64,000 bases of DNA. Source: Halobaculum sp. MBLA0147 (GTDB taxonomy: Archaea; Halobacteriota; Halobacteria; Halobacteriales; Haloferacaceae). The notes below the pieces were generated by a model. That model was not told where the DNA came from and did not search any database. It saw only the letters and a list, made by a program, of their open reading frames with translations. Positions 34,231 through 42,558 of the stretch are shown in pieces. Position numbers and translations under genes: made by a program. The stretch spans positions 1,798,001-1,862,000 of the forward strand of contig NZ_JBGKAD010000001.1 in assembly GCF_041361345.1 (NCBI RefSeq), given 5' to 3'. Each line of letters opens with the position of its first letter. Position 1 is the stretch's first letter.

Positions 34231-35217
34231 TCACGCCACTCTCCGGAGGGTGTCGACCGGCACGTCTGCGGCGGCCGCCCGCGTCGCGAGTGCCTCGGCG
34301 CGCTCGGCGAGTCGGCGGAGTGCCGCGGCGTCACGCGCGACCGCCTGTTCCAACGTCACCGGGGTGTGGTGGGTGTCCCAGAGTGCGGCCGTCGTCTCGG
34401 GGACCGAGTCGCCGGTCCCCTCCGCACGGGCGACCCTGTCCGCCGCCACGTCGAGGTACTCCGCCACGCCAGCGGGGAGGACGCCGTCCGCGAACGGCTC
34501 CGTCGCGGTCGGCTCCGGACGACCCGCCGCACCCGAGCTGCTCGCCTCGGTCTCTGCAGTCACCGCGTCCGGAGCGATCCCCGCAGTTCCCTCGGCCGTC
34601 GCACTCGGATCGGCCGCGCCGGCCGTCTGGTCGCCGTCGTCGACGGACTGCGCCGGTGTCGGTACCGCGTCCCGTGGCGGCTGCCACCCGTCGAGCGAGC
34701 GTCTCGCGGCGGCGACGGTCGCGTCGACGCCGGTGTCGGGTGCGACGACCTCGGGGTCGCCGACGGCCGCGACCGTTGCGGGTGGGTCGGCGAGTGGTCG
34801 CTCTCCCACCGGACAGGCGTACCCGACGGCGACCGTCTCGCCCGGACCGACGACCGTGGTGTACGTGTCGTCGTCCCACCCGTGTTCTGGGACGCCGTCC
34901 CGTCGTGGCGGGAGTGTCGGACCGTCGAGCCGGTCGACGATCCGGACACCGCGTGGCACGTTCGTCTCGTTCGCGAGCCGACAGGTGACGAGTGCGACCC
35001 CGTCGCGGACGGTCGCGTCCGTCTCGAGAGAGACCCTCGGCTCGCGTTCGTCGGACTGGTCGCGTTCACCGGCACCACCGGGCCCGGGGAGTTCGTGGCA
35101 CTCGTCGCTGCGTGTGCCGCTCGCGGTCCGCGGGGCTCGACCGTCTCCGATCCCGTCGGCCGCCGTCTCCTCGTCGGTACGCTCCCCGCCGAGTGTGTCG
35201 CGTCGCTGGTCGGTCAC
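34231..35217 (-). CDS. Haloarchaeal hypothetical protein of the TFB/pseudo-ParA cluster (328 aa)
   Basis: A disordered N-terminus of about 55 residues precedes a beta-sandwich-like domain (PRVSLETDATVRDGVALVTCRLANETNVPRGVRIVDRLDGPTLPPR, TVVGPGETVAVGYACPVGERPL). After a low-complexity linker comes a helical C-terminus (TPVTLEQAVARDAAALRRLAERAEALATRAAAADVPVDTLRRV). I believe this matches a haloarchaeal DUF found with the two neighbouring families, but cannot confirm the number. GTG 35217 is supported by TATA-like GCTTATACC (minus strand, 35237-35245). Confidence 0.65.
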   Translation of the reverse strand: MTDQRRDTLGGERTDEETAADGIGDGRAPRTASGTRSDECHELPGPGGAGERDQSDEREPRVSLETDATVRDGVALVTCRLANETNVPRGVRIVDRLDGPTLPPRRDGVPEHGWDDDTYTTVVGPGETVAVGYACPVGERPLADPPATVAAVGDPEVVAPDTGVDATVAAARRSLDGWQPPRDAVPTPAQSVDDGDQTAGAADPSATAEGTAGIAPDAVTAETEASSSGAAGRPEPTATEPFADGVLPAGVAEYLDVAADRVARAEGTGDSVPETTAALWDTHHTPVTLEQAVARDAAALRRLAERAEALATRAAAADVPVDTLRRVA

Positions 35218-35321
35218 TGGGAGTGTGGTCACCCGATCTGGTATAAGCGTCCGTGCCGTCGACGGGCTGTCCCGCCGGTCGCGGGCGGTCTCCACTGCGT
35301 CGTGTCACCGTCGTCTCGTCG

Positions 35322-36467
35322 TCACCGCTCTGGAACGACCACAGTCGTGTCGACGAGGTCGGCGACCGCCGCCGGATCGAGGTCGTCGACGAGCACCAAC
35401 AGCGGTTCCTCGACGGTGGCGACGGCCAACGCGGCGAGGTGGACCGCGACGGGGTCCCCCTCGACGGACGGCACCGCACTCCGAGGCGCGGTCGTCGCGG
35501 CGACGGCGTCCACGGCGTCTGTGGTGTCCACGGCGTCTGTGGCGTCCACGGCGTCTGTGGCGTCCGCGATGTCTGTGGCGTCCACGGTGTCCACACCAGC
35601 GCCGTCGCCACACGCGTGCTCGGTCGTCGAGTCGAGTCCGCCCGCGAGTCGTGCGGGGCCACGACCGGTGCGTGTGGTCACACGCTCCAGCGCCTCGCCG
35701 ACGAGGGGGACGACGCTGGCGGCCAGCGTGCGACGCGCCTCGCGGGCGCGGTTGCGTCGAGCGTCGTGCCGCGACAGCGACCGCTCGTAGGCGTCGCGCG
35801 TCTCGCGAGCCCGGCGCCGTGCGGCGGCGAGACGTTCTCTCGCCGCGAGGTGTGCCGTCTCGGCCTCGGTCAACGACCGCATCGCGGCCTCGAGGTCGTC
35901 ACCGACCGCCTCCGTGTTCCCGTCCACCTCGCGACACGCCTTGAGTCGCCCGCGCAACTTCGCGACGCGCTCGCGCCGCTCGTCGACGGTCGCGGCCGCC
36001 TCCGCCACGGCCTCCCGTGCGGCACGGAGTCCCGACGAGTCCGCCGTCGGCGTCTCGGTACCCTCGTCGCTCGCAGTTCCGGGCACCCCACCACTCCGTG
36101 TCTCGGCGACCTCGTCACGCTCCGCTCCGACGACCGCACGCAGCGACTCGTCGGCCGGTGTCGTCACGCCTCGCGTCCGCGCGGCGACGGCCAACAGTCG
36201 TACGACCGACGGCGGGTCGGGAGTCACCGTCGCGAACGCCGTCTCGGCGTCGAACGCCGGATCGGAGCGCCACGTCGCGTCCCGCGGGAGTCGTCGCCGT
36301 AACGCCGCCGGGTCCGCCGCGACGCGCCGAACGGTCCCGGTCCGGTCGTCACCCCGTCCGTCGTCCGTCCGTTCCCCGGTCCCTCGTCCGGCGTCGGGGC
36401 GTCCGTCGTCCGCCCGTCCGCCGTCGCCAGGCCCCGACGGCAGCGGATCGCCACTGCAGCGGCTCAC
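35322..36467 (-). CDS. Coiled-coil hypothetical protein of the TFB/pseudo-ParA cluster (381 aa)
   Basis: A disordered N-terminus (about 45 aa) is followed by a region with DPAALRRRLPRDATWR and SVVRLLAVAARTRGV. A long coiled coil lies at about 140-250 (LRAAREAVAEAAATVDERRERVAKLRGRLKACREV ... LTEAETAHLAARERLAAARRRARETRDAYERSL), then a variable DATDAVD repeat and a conserved strand-helix end LLVLVDDLDPAAVADLVDTTVVV. The GTG start overlaps the upstream 112-aa gene by 4 bp (GTGA), showing translational coupling. Function unknown. Confidence 0.7.
   Translation of the reverse strand: MSRCSGDPLPSGPGDGGRADDGRPDAGRGTGERTDDGRGDDRTGTVRRVAADPAALRRRLPRDATWRSDPAFDAETAFATVTPDPPSVVRLLAVAARTRGVTTPADESLRAVVGAERDEVAETRSGGVPGTASDEGTETPTADSSGLRAAREAVAEAAATVDERRERVAKLRGRLKACREVDGNTEAVGDDLEAAMRSLTEAETAHLAARERLAAARRRARETRDAYERSLSRHDARRNRAREARRTLAASVVPLVGEALERVTTRTGRGPARLAGGLDSTTEHACGDGAGVDTVDATDIADATDAVDATDAVDTTDAVDAVAATTAPRSAVPSVEGDPVAVHLAALAVATVEEPLLVLVDDLDPAAVADLVDTTVVVPER
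35503..35592. repeat. 18-bp coding repeat in the coiled-coil gene, about five copies
   Basis: Units of the form GCGTCCACGGCGTCTGTG repeat imperfectly, encoding DATDAVD-type residues in a linker before the conserved C-terminal strand. It is likely a slippage product. Confidence 0.75.
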
Positions 36468-36802
36468 AGCTCTTCCTCCCGCATCGCCGCCTGCGACGGG
36501 TGGTCGGTCCCGGCCGCGAACGCGTCGTAGGGTGTGCTCGGCTCCTCGCGCGCCTCGTAGGCCGTCGCGGCCTCTCGAACCGCCGGCCGGAGCGCGCGGA
36601 ACTCGTTGAACGGCTCCGTGCGCTCGACCTGGACGGCGTCGCCGTGTTTCGCGCGGAGTCGACAGGCGAGAAAGCCCGCGAAGGCCGTCTCGCGGAACAG
36701 TGCCGCTCGTCCCAGCCGCCTGCGGACCGTCTCCTCGTGGCTCCGACAGACGTTCCTGAGTGTCGTCCGTGCCGCCGTCGAGTACGTCACGACCAACAAC
36801 AC
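36464..36802 (-). CDS. Haloarchaeal hypothetical protein, first gene of the cluster operon (112 aa)
   Basis: The N-terminal strand LLVVTYSTAARTTLRNVCRSHEETVRRRLGRAALFRETAFAGFLACRLRAKHGDAVQVERTEPFNEF looks well folded. The tail is acidic and holds DHPSQAAMREEEL. GTG 36802 is chosen because a TTTTCTTT box (minus strand) sits about 27 bp upstream. Its stop overlaps the coiled-coil gene start. The family appears restricted to haloarchaea; no function is known. Confidence 0.65.
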   Translation of the reverse strand: MLLVVTYSTAARTTLRNVCRSHEETVRRRLGRAALFRETAFAGFLACRLRAKHGDAVQVERTEPFNEFRALRPAVREAATAYEAREEPSTPYDAFAAGTDHPSQAAMREEEL

Positions 36803-36896
36803 GGAACCCGGTCGGAGAAGATCGAAAGAAAACGTTTCGAGTCGCGACGAGCCTGTCAACGCAGCTAGACGTAGCCGACTCGGTGAGCAGGTCGAC

Positions 36897-38246
36897 TCAC
36901 GTCTCGTCGTCGATCGCGTCGATCAGCATCCGCGCGCCGATGTCGATCTCGCGTTCGGTCACGTCCAGCGGCGGCAACACGCGGATCACCGTCGACCCGC
37001 ACGACAGCGTGAGCAGCCCACGACGCATCGCGGTCTCGTTCACGCGGTTCCGGAGGTCCGCACTCTCGAAGTCGACCGCCAACATCAGTCCCTTCCCACG
37101 CACGTCGGTCACGCCGTCCGGGTCGGCGTCGCGCAGCGTCTCCTGGAACTGGCGGCCGCGAGCGACGGCGTTGTCCAGCAGGTCGTACTCGTGGATCGCG
37201 CGGAGCGTGAACACGCCCTGCATCGCCGACACCACGTCGCCGGCCCCCCACGTCGAGGAGAGCCGGAGTCGCTCGTCCGGGAACGTGTCCTCGCTGGCGA
37301 TGGTCGCGCCGACGCGCAGCGCCTTCGCGGAGGTGATCACGTCCGGCTCGTACGGGTAGTGGTTCGAGGCCCACATCTCGCCCGTCCGGCCCACACCGGA
37401 CTGGATCTCGTCGGCGACGAGGTTGATGTCGTGGTCCTCGGTCAACGCCGCGAGTTCGTCGACGAACGCGTCCGAGGGGAAGCGGTAGCCACCCTCGCCC
37501 TGGATCGGCTCGACGATCACGTACGACACCTCGTCGGGGTCGACCCACCCGGTCTTCGGGTCGAGCGCCTCTCGCAACACCGAGGTGTCGCCGCCGTCGG
37601 TGAAGAAGCCGCAGGAACACGTCTCCGGCGTACACGTCCGGTCGTCACAGAACGGCGCGTCGTGGATCCCCGAGATCTCCGGGAACTCGCGGCGGTACAC
37701 CGACTTCGAGCGGTTCAACGACAGTGCGCCGAGTGTCCGGCCGTGGAAGGCGCCGTGGAACGTCACGCCGTACCGGCCGCCGTCCGTGTCGTCGTAGCAG
37801 ATCTTGATCGCGTTCTCGACCGCCTCGGCGCCGGAGTTCGAGAGGAAGACGGTGTCGAGGCCGTACTGCTCGGTCGTGTCGGTCAACTCCGCCATCAGGT
37901 CCGTCGGGCCGGGCAGCTCGGAGTCGCCGGGGGTCGAGCCGTCCGAGAGGTAGAAGTCCTGCCCGGCGATCTTCGAGGGGTCCGGCAGGTCGAACTCGCT
38001 CATCGGCTCCGTGATCTTCGGGTTGTTGTACCCGAGCGGCGCGGCGGCGACGTGGGAGGTGAAGTCCAGGAGGACGTTGCCGTCCACGTCCGTGACGAAC
38101 GGCCCCTCGGCCTCGTCGGTGATGTCCCAGACGAAGTCGTAGACGTAGGTGCTCGTCGCGGCGCGCTCGCGGTGGTACGCCGCCCACTCGCGAGCCCGCT
38201 CGCCGGGCATCTCCGTAACCCGTGGTTCGGCACGGTGTCGGTCCAT
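36897..38246 (-). CDS. Class III (omega/GABA-type) PLP-dependent aminotransferase
   Basis: 449 residues. The signatures are FLSNSGAEAVENAIKIC (PLP phosphate site), GAFHGRTLGALSLNRSK, the Asp motif LVADEIQSGVGRTG, and the PLP lysine in ITSAKALRVGATIAS. A Cys-rich insertion CDDRTCTPETCSCGFF is unusual and may bind metal. The family moves amino groups from omega-amino acids such as GABA or ornithine; the substrate is uncertain. ATG 38246 follows a GATTTATCC box (minus strand) by about 27 bp. Confidence 0.9.
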   Translation of the reverse strand: MDRHRAEPRVTEMPGERAREWAAYHRERAATSTYVYDFVWDITDEAEGPFVTDVDGNVLLDFTSHVAAAPLGYNNPKITEPMSEFDLPDPSKIAGQDFYLSDGSTPGDSELPGPTDLMAELTDTTEQYGLDTVFLSNSGAEAVENAIKICYDDTDGGRYGVTFHGAFHGRTLGALSLNRSKSVYRREFPEISGIHDAPFCDDRTCTPETCSCGFFTDGGDTSVLREALDPKTGWVDPDEVSYVIVEPIQGEGGYRFPSDAFVDELAALTEDHDINLVADEIQSGVGRTGEMWASNHYPYEPDVITSAKALRVGATIASEDTFPDERLRLSSTWGAGDVVSAMQGVFTLRAIHEYDLLDNAVARGRQFQETLRDADPDGVTDVRGKGLMLAVDFESADLRNRVNETAMRRGLLTLSCGSTVIRVLPPLDVTEREIDIGARMLIDAIDDET

Positions 38247-38402
38247 ACCACCGGAAGGACAGCCCTCGGGATAAATCCGGTGAGAGCGCTTTCGGCTCGT
38301 GCGAGTGTTGCCGGCCACCCCGACGCCGGCGGCGGCTCCGCGACGAGCGGGCGACGCGAGGAGCCGACGGCCGGTCGTCGCGACGACGCGAGCCGTCCCC
38401 GG

Positions 38403-39695
38403 TCACACCACCGCGGCGACCGCGCCGACGGCGGCGACGAACAGCGTCGCCACGCTGTAGACGGCGACACCCCGGGAGAATCGACTCGGACCGGCGGTCG
38501 CGAGCCCCGCCTTCACGACGACACTCGCGCCGGTCGCGAGCAACACGGCGGTGACGGCCGTCTCGCCGGCGACCGCACCACTGCGGTAGAGGAGGACCAC
38601 CGACGTGGTCGCACCGGCGGAGGTGACCAGCCCGGACAGTGCCGCCGAGGCGTACAGTCCCGCCGTCCCGAACAGCGTCCGTGCGAGTTCGGTCGCGGCG
38701 AGGACCACCAGGAACGCGCCGCCGAACGCGACCGCGTTCCGGATGGAGAACGGCGAGGAGAGTTCGACGGACAGCGGTTCGCTCCAGTCCGCGGTCCACA
38801 GCGCCACCGCGGCGGCTCCGAGGACGAGCGCCCCCAACGGGAGCACCGCGCCGACCAACGGTGGGCGCTCGGCGGCGACGGTGAACGCGAGCACGACGCC
38901 GAGGTTCCGCAGCGCCATCGCGGCGTCGGCCAACAGCACGCCCGCCACCGCGACCGGCGTCAACGCCTCGCGGTCTCGGACGTGGTCCAACATCGTCCCG
39001 ACGACGGCCGTCGAAGAGACCAACCCGCCGAGGAACCCCGTCACCGCCACACCGCGGCCGTCGTACCGCTGGATCAACACGTAGTTCAGCCCGCCGATCC
39101 CGGCGACGGTGACGACCATCAGCCACGCCACGCGCGGCTCGATGGGGACGCCGTACACCGTCTGGCGACCCGCGGGCAGCAACGGGTAGACGACGAACGC
39201 GAGGACCGCGAACTCCGTCGTCGAGCGCAACTCCGCCCGCGAGAGTTCCCCCGCGAACGAGTGGAGCTCCCGCTTCAACAGGAGCAGTCCCGAGGAGACG
39301 ACCGCGACGGTGACCCCCTCCAGCGTGTACTCGGCGGCGACGAGCACGCCCACGCCGTAGGCGACCAGCAGCGACGCCCCGGTCGTCAGCGACAGCGAGT
39401 CGCGGTCGGCAGAGGGGATCAACCCTCGGACGGCGAGCAACACCCCCTGGACGACGACGAAGCCGGCGCCGACCGCGACGAGCACGTTCCCGACCGCGGT
39501 CTCCGTCGCGACCAGCGTGAACACCGCCCCGACCAGCGCGACCAACGAGAACGTCCTGATCCCCGCCGACCGGCGCGACCACTCCCGCTCCAACCCGAGG
39601 AACAACCCCAACGCCGCCGCCAACACCAACCGCACCGCCGGCACCGACAGCGGTGCGTCGACGAGCGTCGTGCTCTGTGCCACTACCGACTGCAT
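38403..39695 (-). CDS. MgtC/SapB-DUF4010 family membrane protein
   Basis: 430 residues with about 12 hydrophobic helices. The MgtC-like N-terminus contains VRLVLAAALGLFLGLEREW and RTFSLVALVGAVFTL. The DUF4010 part follows, with LLLLKRELHSFAGELSRAELRSTTEFAVLAFVVYPLLP and YGLVTSAGATTSVVLLYRSG-type motifs. The transport or osmotic role is not established. ATG 39695 is preceded by A/T-rich boxes at 39709-39728, including TATCTCTATATACC on the minus strand. Confidence 0.88.
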   Translation of the reverse strand: MQSVVAQSTTLVDAPLSVPAVRLVLAAALGLFLGLEREWSRRSAGIRTFSLVALVGAVFTLVATETAVGNVLVAVGAGFVVVQGVLLAVRGLIPSADRDSLSLTTGASLLVAYGVGVLVAAEYTLEGVTVAVVSSGLLLLKRELHSFAGELSRAELRSTTEFAVLAFVVYPLLPAGRQTVYGVPIEPRVAWLMVVTVAGIGGLNYVLIQRYDGRGVAVTGFLGGLVSSTAVVGTMLDHVRDREALTPVAVAGVLLADAAMALRNLGVVLAFTVAAERPPLVGAVLPLGALVLGAAAVALWTADWSEPLSVELSSPFSIRNAVAFGGAFLVVLAATELARTLFGTAGLYASAALSGLVTSAGATTSVVLLYRSGAVAGETAVTAVLLATGASVVVKAGLATAGPSRFSRGVAVYSVATLFVAAVGAVAAVV

Positions 39696-39873
39696 AGGAC
39701 CCAATAGTGGTATATAGAGATACAAAAATCTGTCTCACTCGGTCGAGGACGACGGCGCTGGAGCCGTAGACGGCCGATCTGTTCGTCCGTGTGAGGCGAC
39801 CGCGTCACACACGGCGGTCTCGTCGTGTACCGAAATCACGTCACGTGCCGGACGAGAGACTGGGAGCGCCCGG

Positions 39874-41265
39874 CTAGTACACGTACTCGTCTTCGCGCAG
39901 TTGGACGTAGGCGCCGTCGCGGAGCGTCCACTTGCGGTACTTGTACCCCAAGAACAGCTTGGCGGCGCTCAGTCCGCCGGTGAGTTTCCGTTCGAAGAGG
40001 TCGTAGCCGTCCTCGCCGCCGTCGGCGAGCATCTTCTGGGCCGTCCGGAAGTCGCGGTCCCAGTCGTCTGGCCCGTAGTCGCGGACCATCTCCGCCATCG
40101 TCACGCTGCGGCGCACCTCCTCGCCGATGGCCGCCTGCCAGCGGTCGTTGTACGCCGTCAGCTCCCCCTCGGCGGCCAGTTCTCCGGCGATCGCGCCGGT
40201 ACGGACGGCGGTGTGGTCGCCGCCCTCGTGGAACGCCGAGGTCGACCCCATCGCGCCGCCGGCGACGGCGACGCCCGCCTCGACCGGTGACTCGATGGGT
40301 CGCGTCGAGGAGATCGGGTACGTCTCCGTCCCGCCGGACTTCCCGGCGTCCTCGACGACGGGGAAGTCGGACTCCACGTCGTACTCGTCGCCGTACTCCC
40401 GTTCGAGCAGTCGCCTGACGTACTCCCCGCCGCTGGGGACGCGCTCGTCGTCCGACTCCAACAGGGCGTACGCCTCGCGGTCCTCCACCGTGTCCAGATC
40501 CAGCCCGATCGGCATCGTCAACCCGACGCGACAGACGCGGTCGCGGTTCGGGAACACCCACGGGTACGCGGTGTGCCCGGGCATCACGCCCCACCAGAAC
40601 CGGATCGCGCCGGCCACGTCCTCGTAGGCCTCCTCGGGGAAGCGTCGGTACTCCTGGTAGGCGATGTGGTTCGTGCGCGTGGAGGCGAGGCGTTCGCTGG
40701 CGGACTCGCCGTCGGGGAGGTACGCGTCCAACACGCCGTTCGTGACGGTGCGTTGTGGCCCGTCCGCGAGGATCAGGGACTCCGCGCCGACCTCCTCGCC
40801 GCCGCCGACGTGGAGCACGTGGCGGGGCCCGTCCCCGGCCGAGAGGTCCGTGTCGACCGCCTTCACCGACGCGCCCGTCCGGTAGCGTGCGCCGGCGTCC
40901 TCGGCGCGACTCCGGAGGAAGTCGTCGAACCGGGCGCGGTGCATCGTGTACCCGAAGTGGTCGTACGACGACTCGATCCCGGTGCCGTACATCGTCACCG
41001 ACTCCGTCGGGCCGACGAACTCCGCCCGGTCCAGCGTCGTCTCCACCACCCCGTCGGGGAACTCGTCGGGGTGGATCCCCATGATGTCGACCCAGTAGTC
41101 GAGGATGCCCGCGGCGTCCGTCGAGTCCGGGCCGAGTTCCGTCCGATCCGCCCGCGGGACCCCCTTCTCCAACACCAGGGCGTCGGCCCCACGGCGTGCG
41201 GCCTCGTAGGCGGCCGACGAGCCGGCCGGCCCACCGCCGACGACCGCGACGTCCACTCGGTCCAT
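39874..41265 (-). CDS. Geranylgeranyl reductase family FAD-dependent oxidoreductase
   Basis: 463 residues. The Rossmann FAD motif is VDVAVVGGGPAGSSAAYEAARRGADALVLEKG (4-35). GG-reductase features follow: MHRARFDDFLRSRAEDAGA, ADGPQRTVTNGVL, the motif YPWVFPNRDRVCRVGLTMP, and the second FAD site AVAGGAMGSTSAFHEGGDHTAVRTG. Such enzymes saturate isoprenoid chains of archaeal lipids, quinones or related pigments. ATG 41265 follows a GTTTAATAC box (minus strand, 41288-41296) by about 27 bp. Confidence 0.9.
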   Translation of the reverse strand: MDRVDVAVVGGGPAGSSAAYEAARRGADALVLEKGVPRADRTELGPDSTDAAGILDYWVDIMGIHPDEFPDGVVETTLDRAEFVGPTESVTMYGTGIESSYDHFGYTMHRARFDDFLRSRAEDAGARYRTGASVKAVDTDLSAGDGPRHVLHVGGGEEVGAESLILADGPQRTVTNGVLDAYLPDGESASERLASTRTNHIAYQEYRRFPEEAYEDVAGAIRFWWGVMPGHTAYPWVFPNRDRVCRVGLTMPIGLDLDTVEDREAYALLESDDERVPSGGEYVRRLLEREYGDEYDVESDFPVVEDAGKSGGTETYPISSTRPIESPVEAGVAVAGGAMGSTSAFHEGGDHTAVRTGAIAGELAAEGELTAYNDRWQAAIGEEVRRSVTMAEMVRDYGPDDWDRDFRTAQKMLADGGEDGYDLFERKLTGGLSAAKLFLGYKYRKWTLRDGAYVQLREDEYVY

Positions 41266-41454
41266 GCTTCACACGCGCCGTGTGTCGGTATTAAACGTCC
41301 CGGAGTGTCCCGCACCCGCGACGGTCGAAGATACCGTCGCACCGTCCGCGATACCCACGACGCTCCCGCCGCACACCCACGAGGGCGCAGACACGCCTCG
41401 TCCACTCGCGAGACCGCGCACAAGACGTATCACCGTTCACGCCCCAGCGTAGCT

Positions 41455-42417
41455 ATGAGCACGGATCTGGCCCGGAGTGTACGGGCGGTCGCGGACGCCG
41501 CCGGCGCCGAGAGCGGCGTCGTCGACTGGGACGGGGTCGCGGAGGCGGCGAAGGGAGCGACCGACGCCGGGGCGTTCACCCTCTCGGAGGCGGAGCGGGC
41601 CGCGTTCGCGGAGGACGTGCGTGCCGCTCGCACCGGGCTGCGCGAGACCAGCGGGGTCGCGTTCCCGCTGCCGGACCGGATCGAGGTCCAGAACCGCCAC
41701 CACTGGATCGACGCCAACGTCGAGACGTTCGCCCGGCTGATGGCGCCGCTCGACGACCAGACCGGCGGGTTCCTCCCCGGCGTCGCCCGGTCGGTGAACA
41801 CCGGGACGATGGCGGTGACGCTCGCGTTCCTCGCGCGCAACGTCCTCGGCCAGTACGACCCACTGCTGATGGCCGACGACGACGACCACGGGCTGTACTT
41901 CGTCCGTCCGAACGTCCGCCGGGTGGCCGCGGAGTTGGACGTGGAGTACCCGCGGTTCAGGCGCTGGATCGCGTTCCACGAGGTGGCCCACGCGGCCGAG
42001 TTCGGCGCCGCGCCGTGGCTCTCGGAGTACCTGGAGACGCGGATGGAACGCGGCGTCGCCGCCCTCGCGGAGGGCGCCTTCGAACGCGAGGCGTTCGCGG
42101 AGTTGAACACCGCGATGACGGCTGTCGAGGGGTACGCGGAGCTGCTGATGGACGAGGCGTTCGACGCGGAGTACGCCGACCTGCGACGGAAACTCGACGA
42201 GCGGCGCGGCGGCGGCGACCCGCTGACGCGCCTGTTGCGGCGGGTGTTGGGGCTCGGGATGAAACGGCGCCAGTACGAGCGCGGCGCGGCGTTCTTCGCG
42301 GCGGTCGCCGAGGCGCGCGGGATCGAGACCGCCTCGCTGGTGTGGGAGCGTGCCGAACACCTCCCGACCGACGAGGAACTCGACGACCCGGACGCCTGGC
42401 TCGCACGCGTCGCCTGA
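41455..42417 (+). CDS. Zinc-dependent metalloprotease-like protein (DUF2342 / F420-associated family)
   Basis: 320 residues. The metal motif is FHEVAHAAEF (HExxH, about residues 178-187). The surrounding blocks are NRHHWIDANVETFARLM, GMTLAF-type helices with LGQYDPLL, YFVRPNVRRVAAELDVEYPRFRRWIAFHEVAH, and TAVEGYAELLMDEAF. The actinobacterial/haloarchaeal family (TIGR03624 type) was named by association with coenzyme F420 biosynthesis, but its activity is unproven. The ATG lies about 28 bp after AGACGTATC. Confidence 0.85.
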   Translation: MSTDLARSVRAVADAAGAESGVVDWDGVAEAAKGATDAGAFTLSEAERAAFAEDVRAARTGLRETSGVAFPLPDRIEVQNRHHWIDANVETFARLMAPLDDQTGGFLPGVARSVNTGTMAVTLAFLARNVLGQYDPLLMADDDDHGLYFVRPNVRRVAAELDVEYPRFRRWIAFHEVAHAAEFGAAPWLSEYLETRMERGVAALAEGAFEREAFAELNTAMTAVEGYAELLMDEAFDAEYADLRRKLDERRGGGDPLTRLLRRVLGLGMKRRQYERGAAFFAAVAEARGIETASLVWERAEHLPTDEELDDPDAWLARVA

Positions 42418-42558
42418 CGCCGGCCGAGTCGTCGCCGCGTCCGGTCCCACTCCGTCACCCGAGCGTCGAGCCACCACTGCACCCGGTCGTACTCCGTCAC
42501 CCGAGCACCGACTCTCGCTAACTCGCCGTGAGCTGCCGCCCCGCCGTCGAGCGGCCGC

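Noticed and set aside
36606..39707. 1033-aa plus-strand frame across the aminotransferase and DUF4010 genes
   Set aside because: It spans two well-supported minus-strand genes and is Arg/Asp/Gly-rich without motifs.
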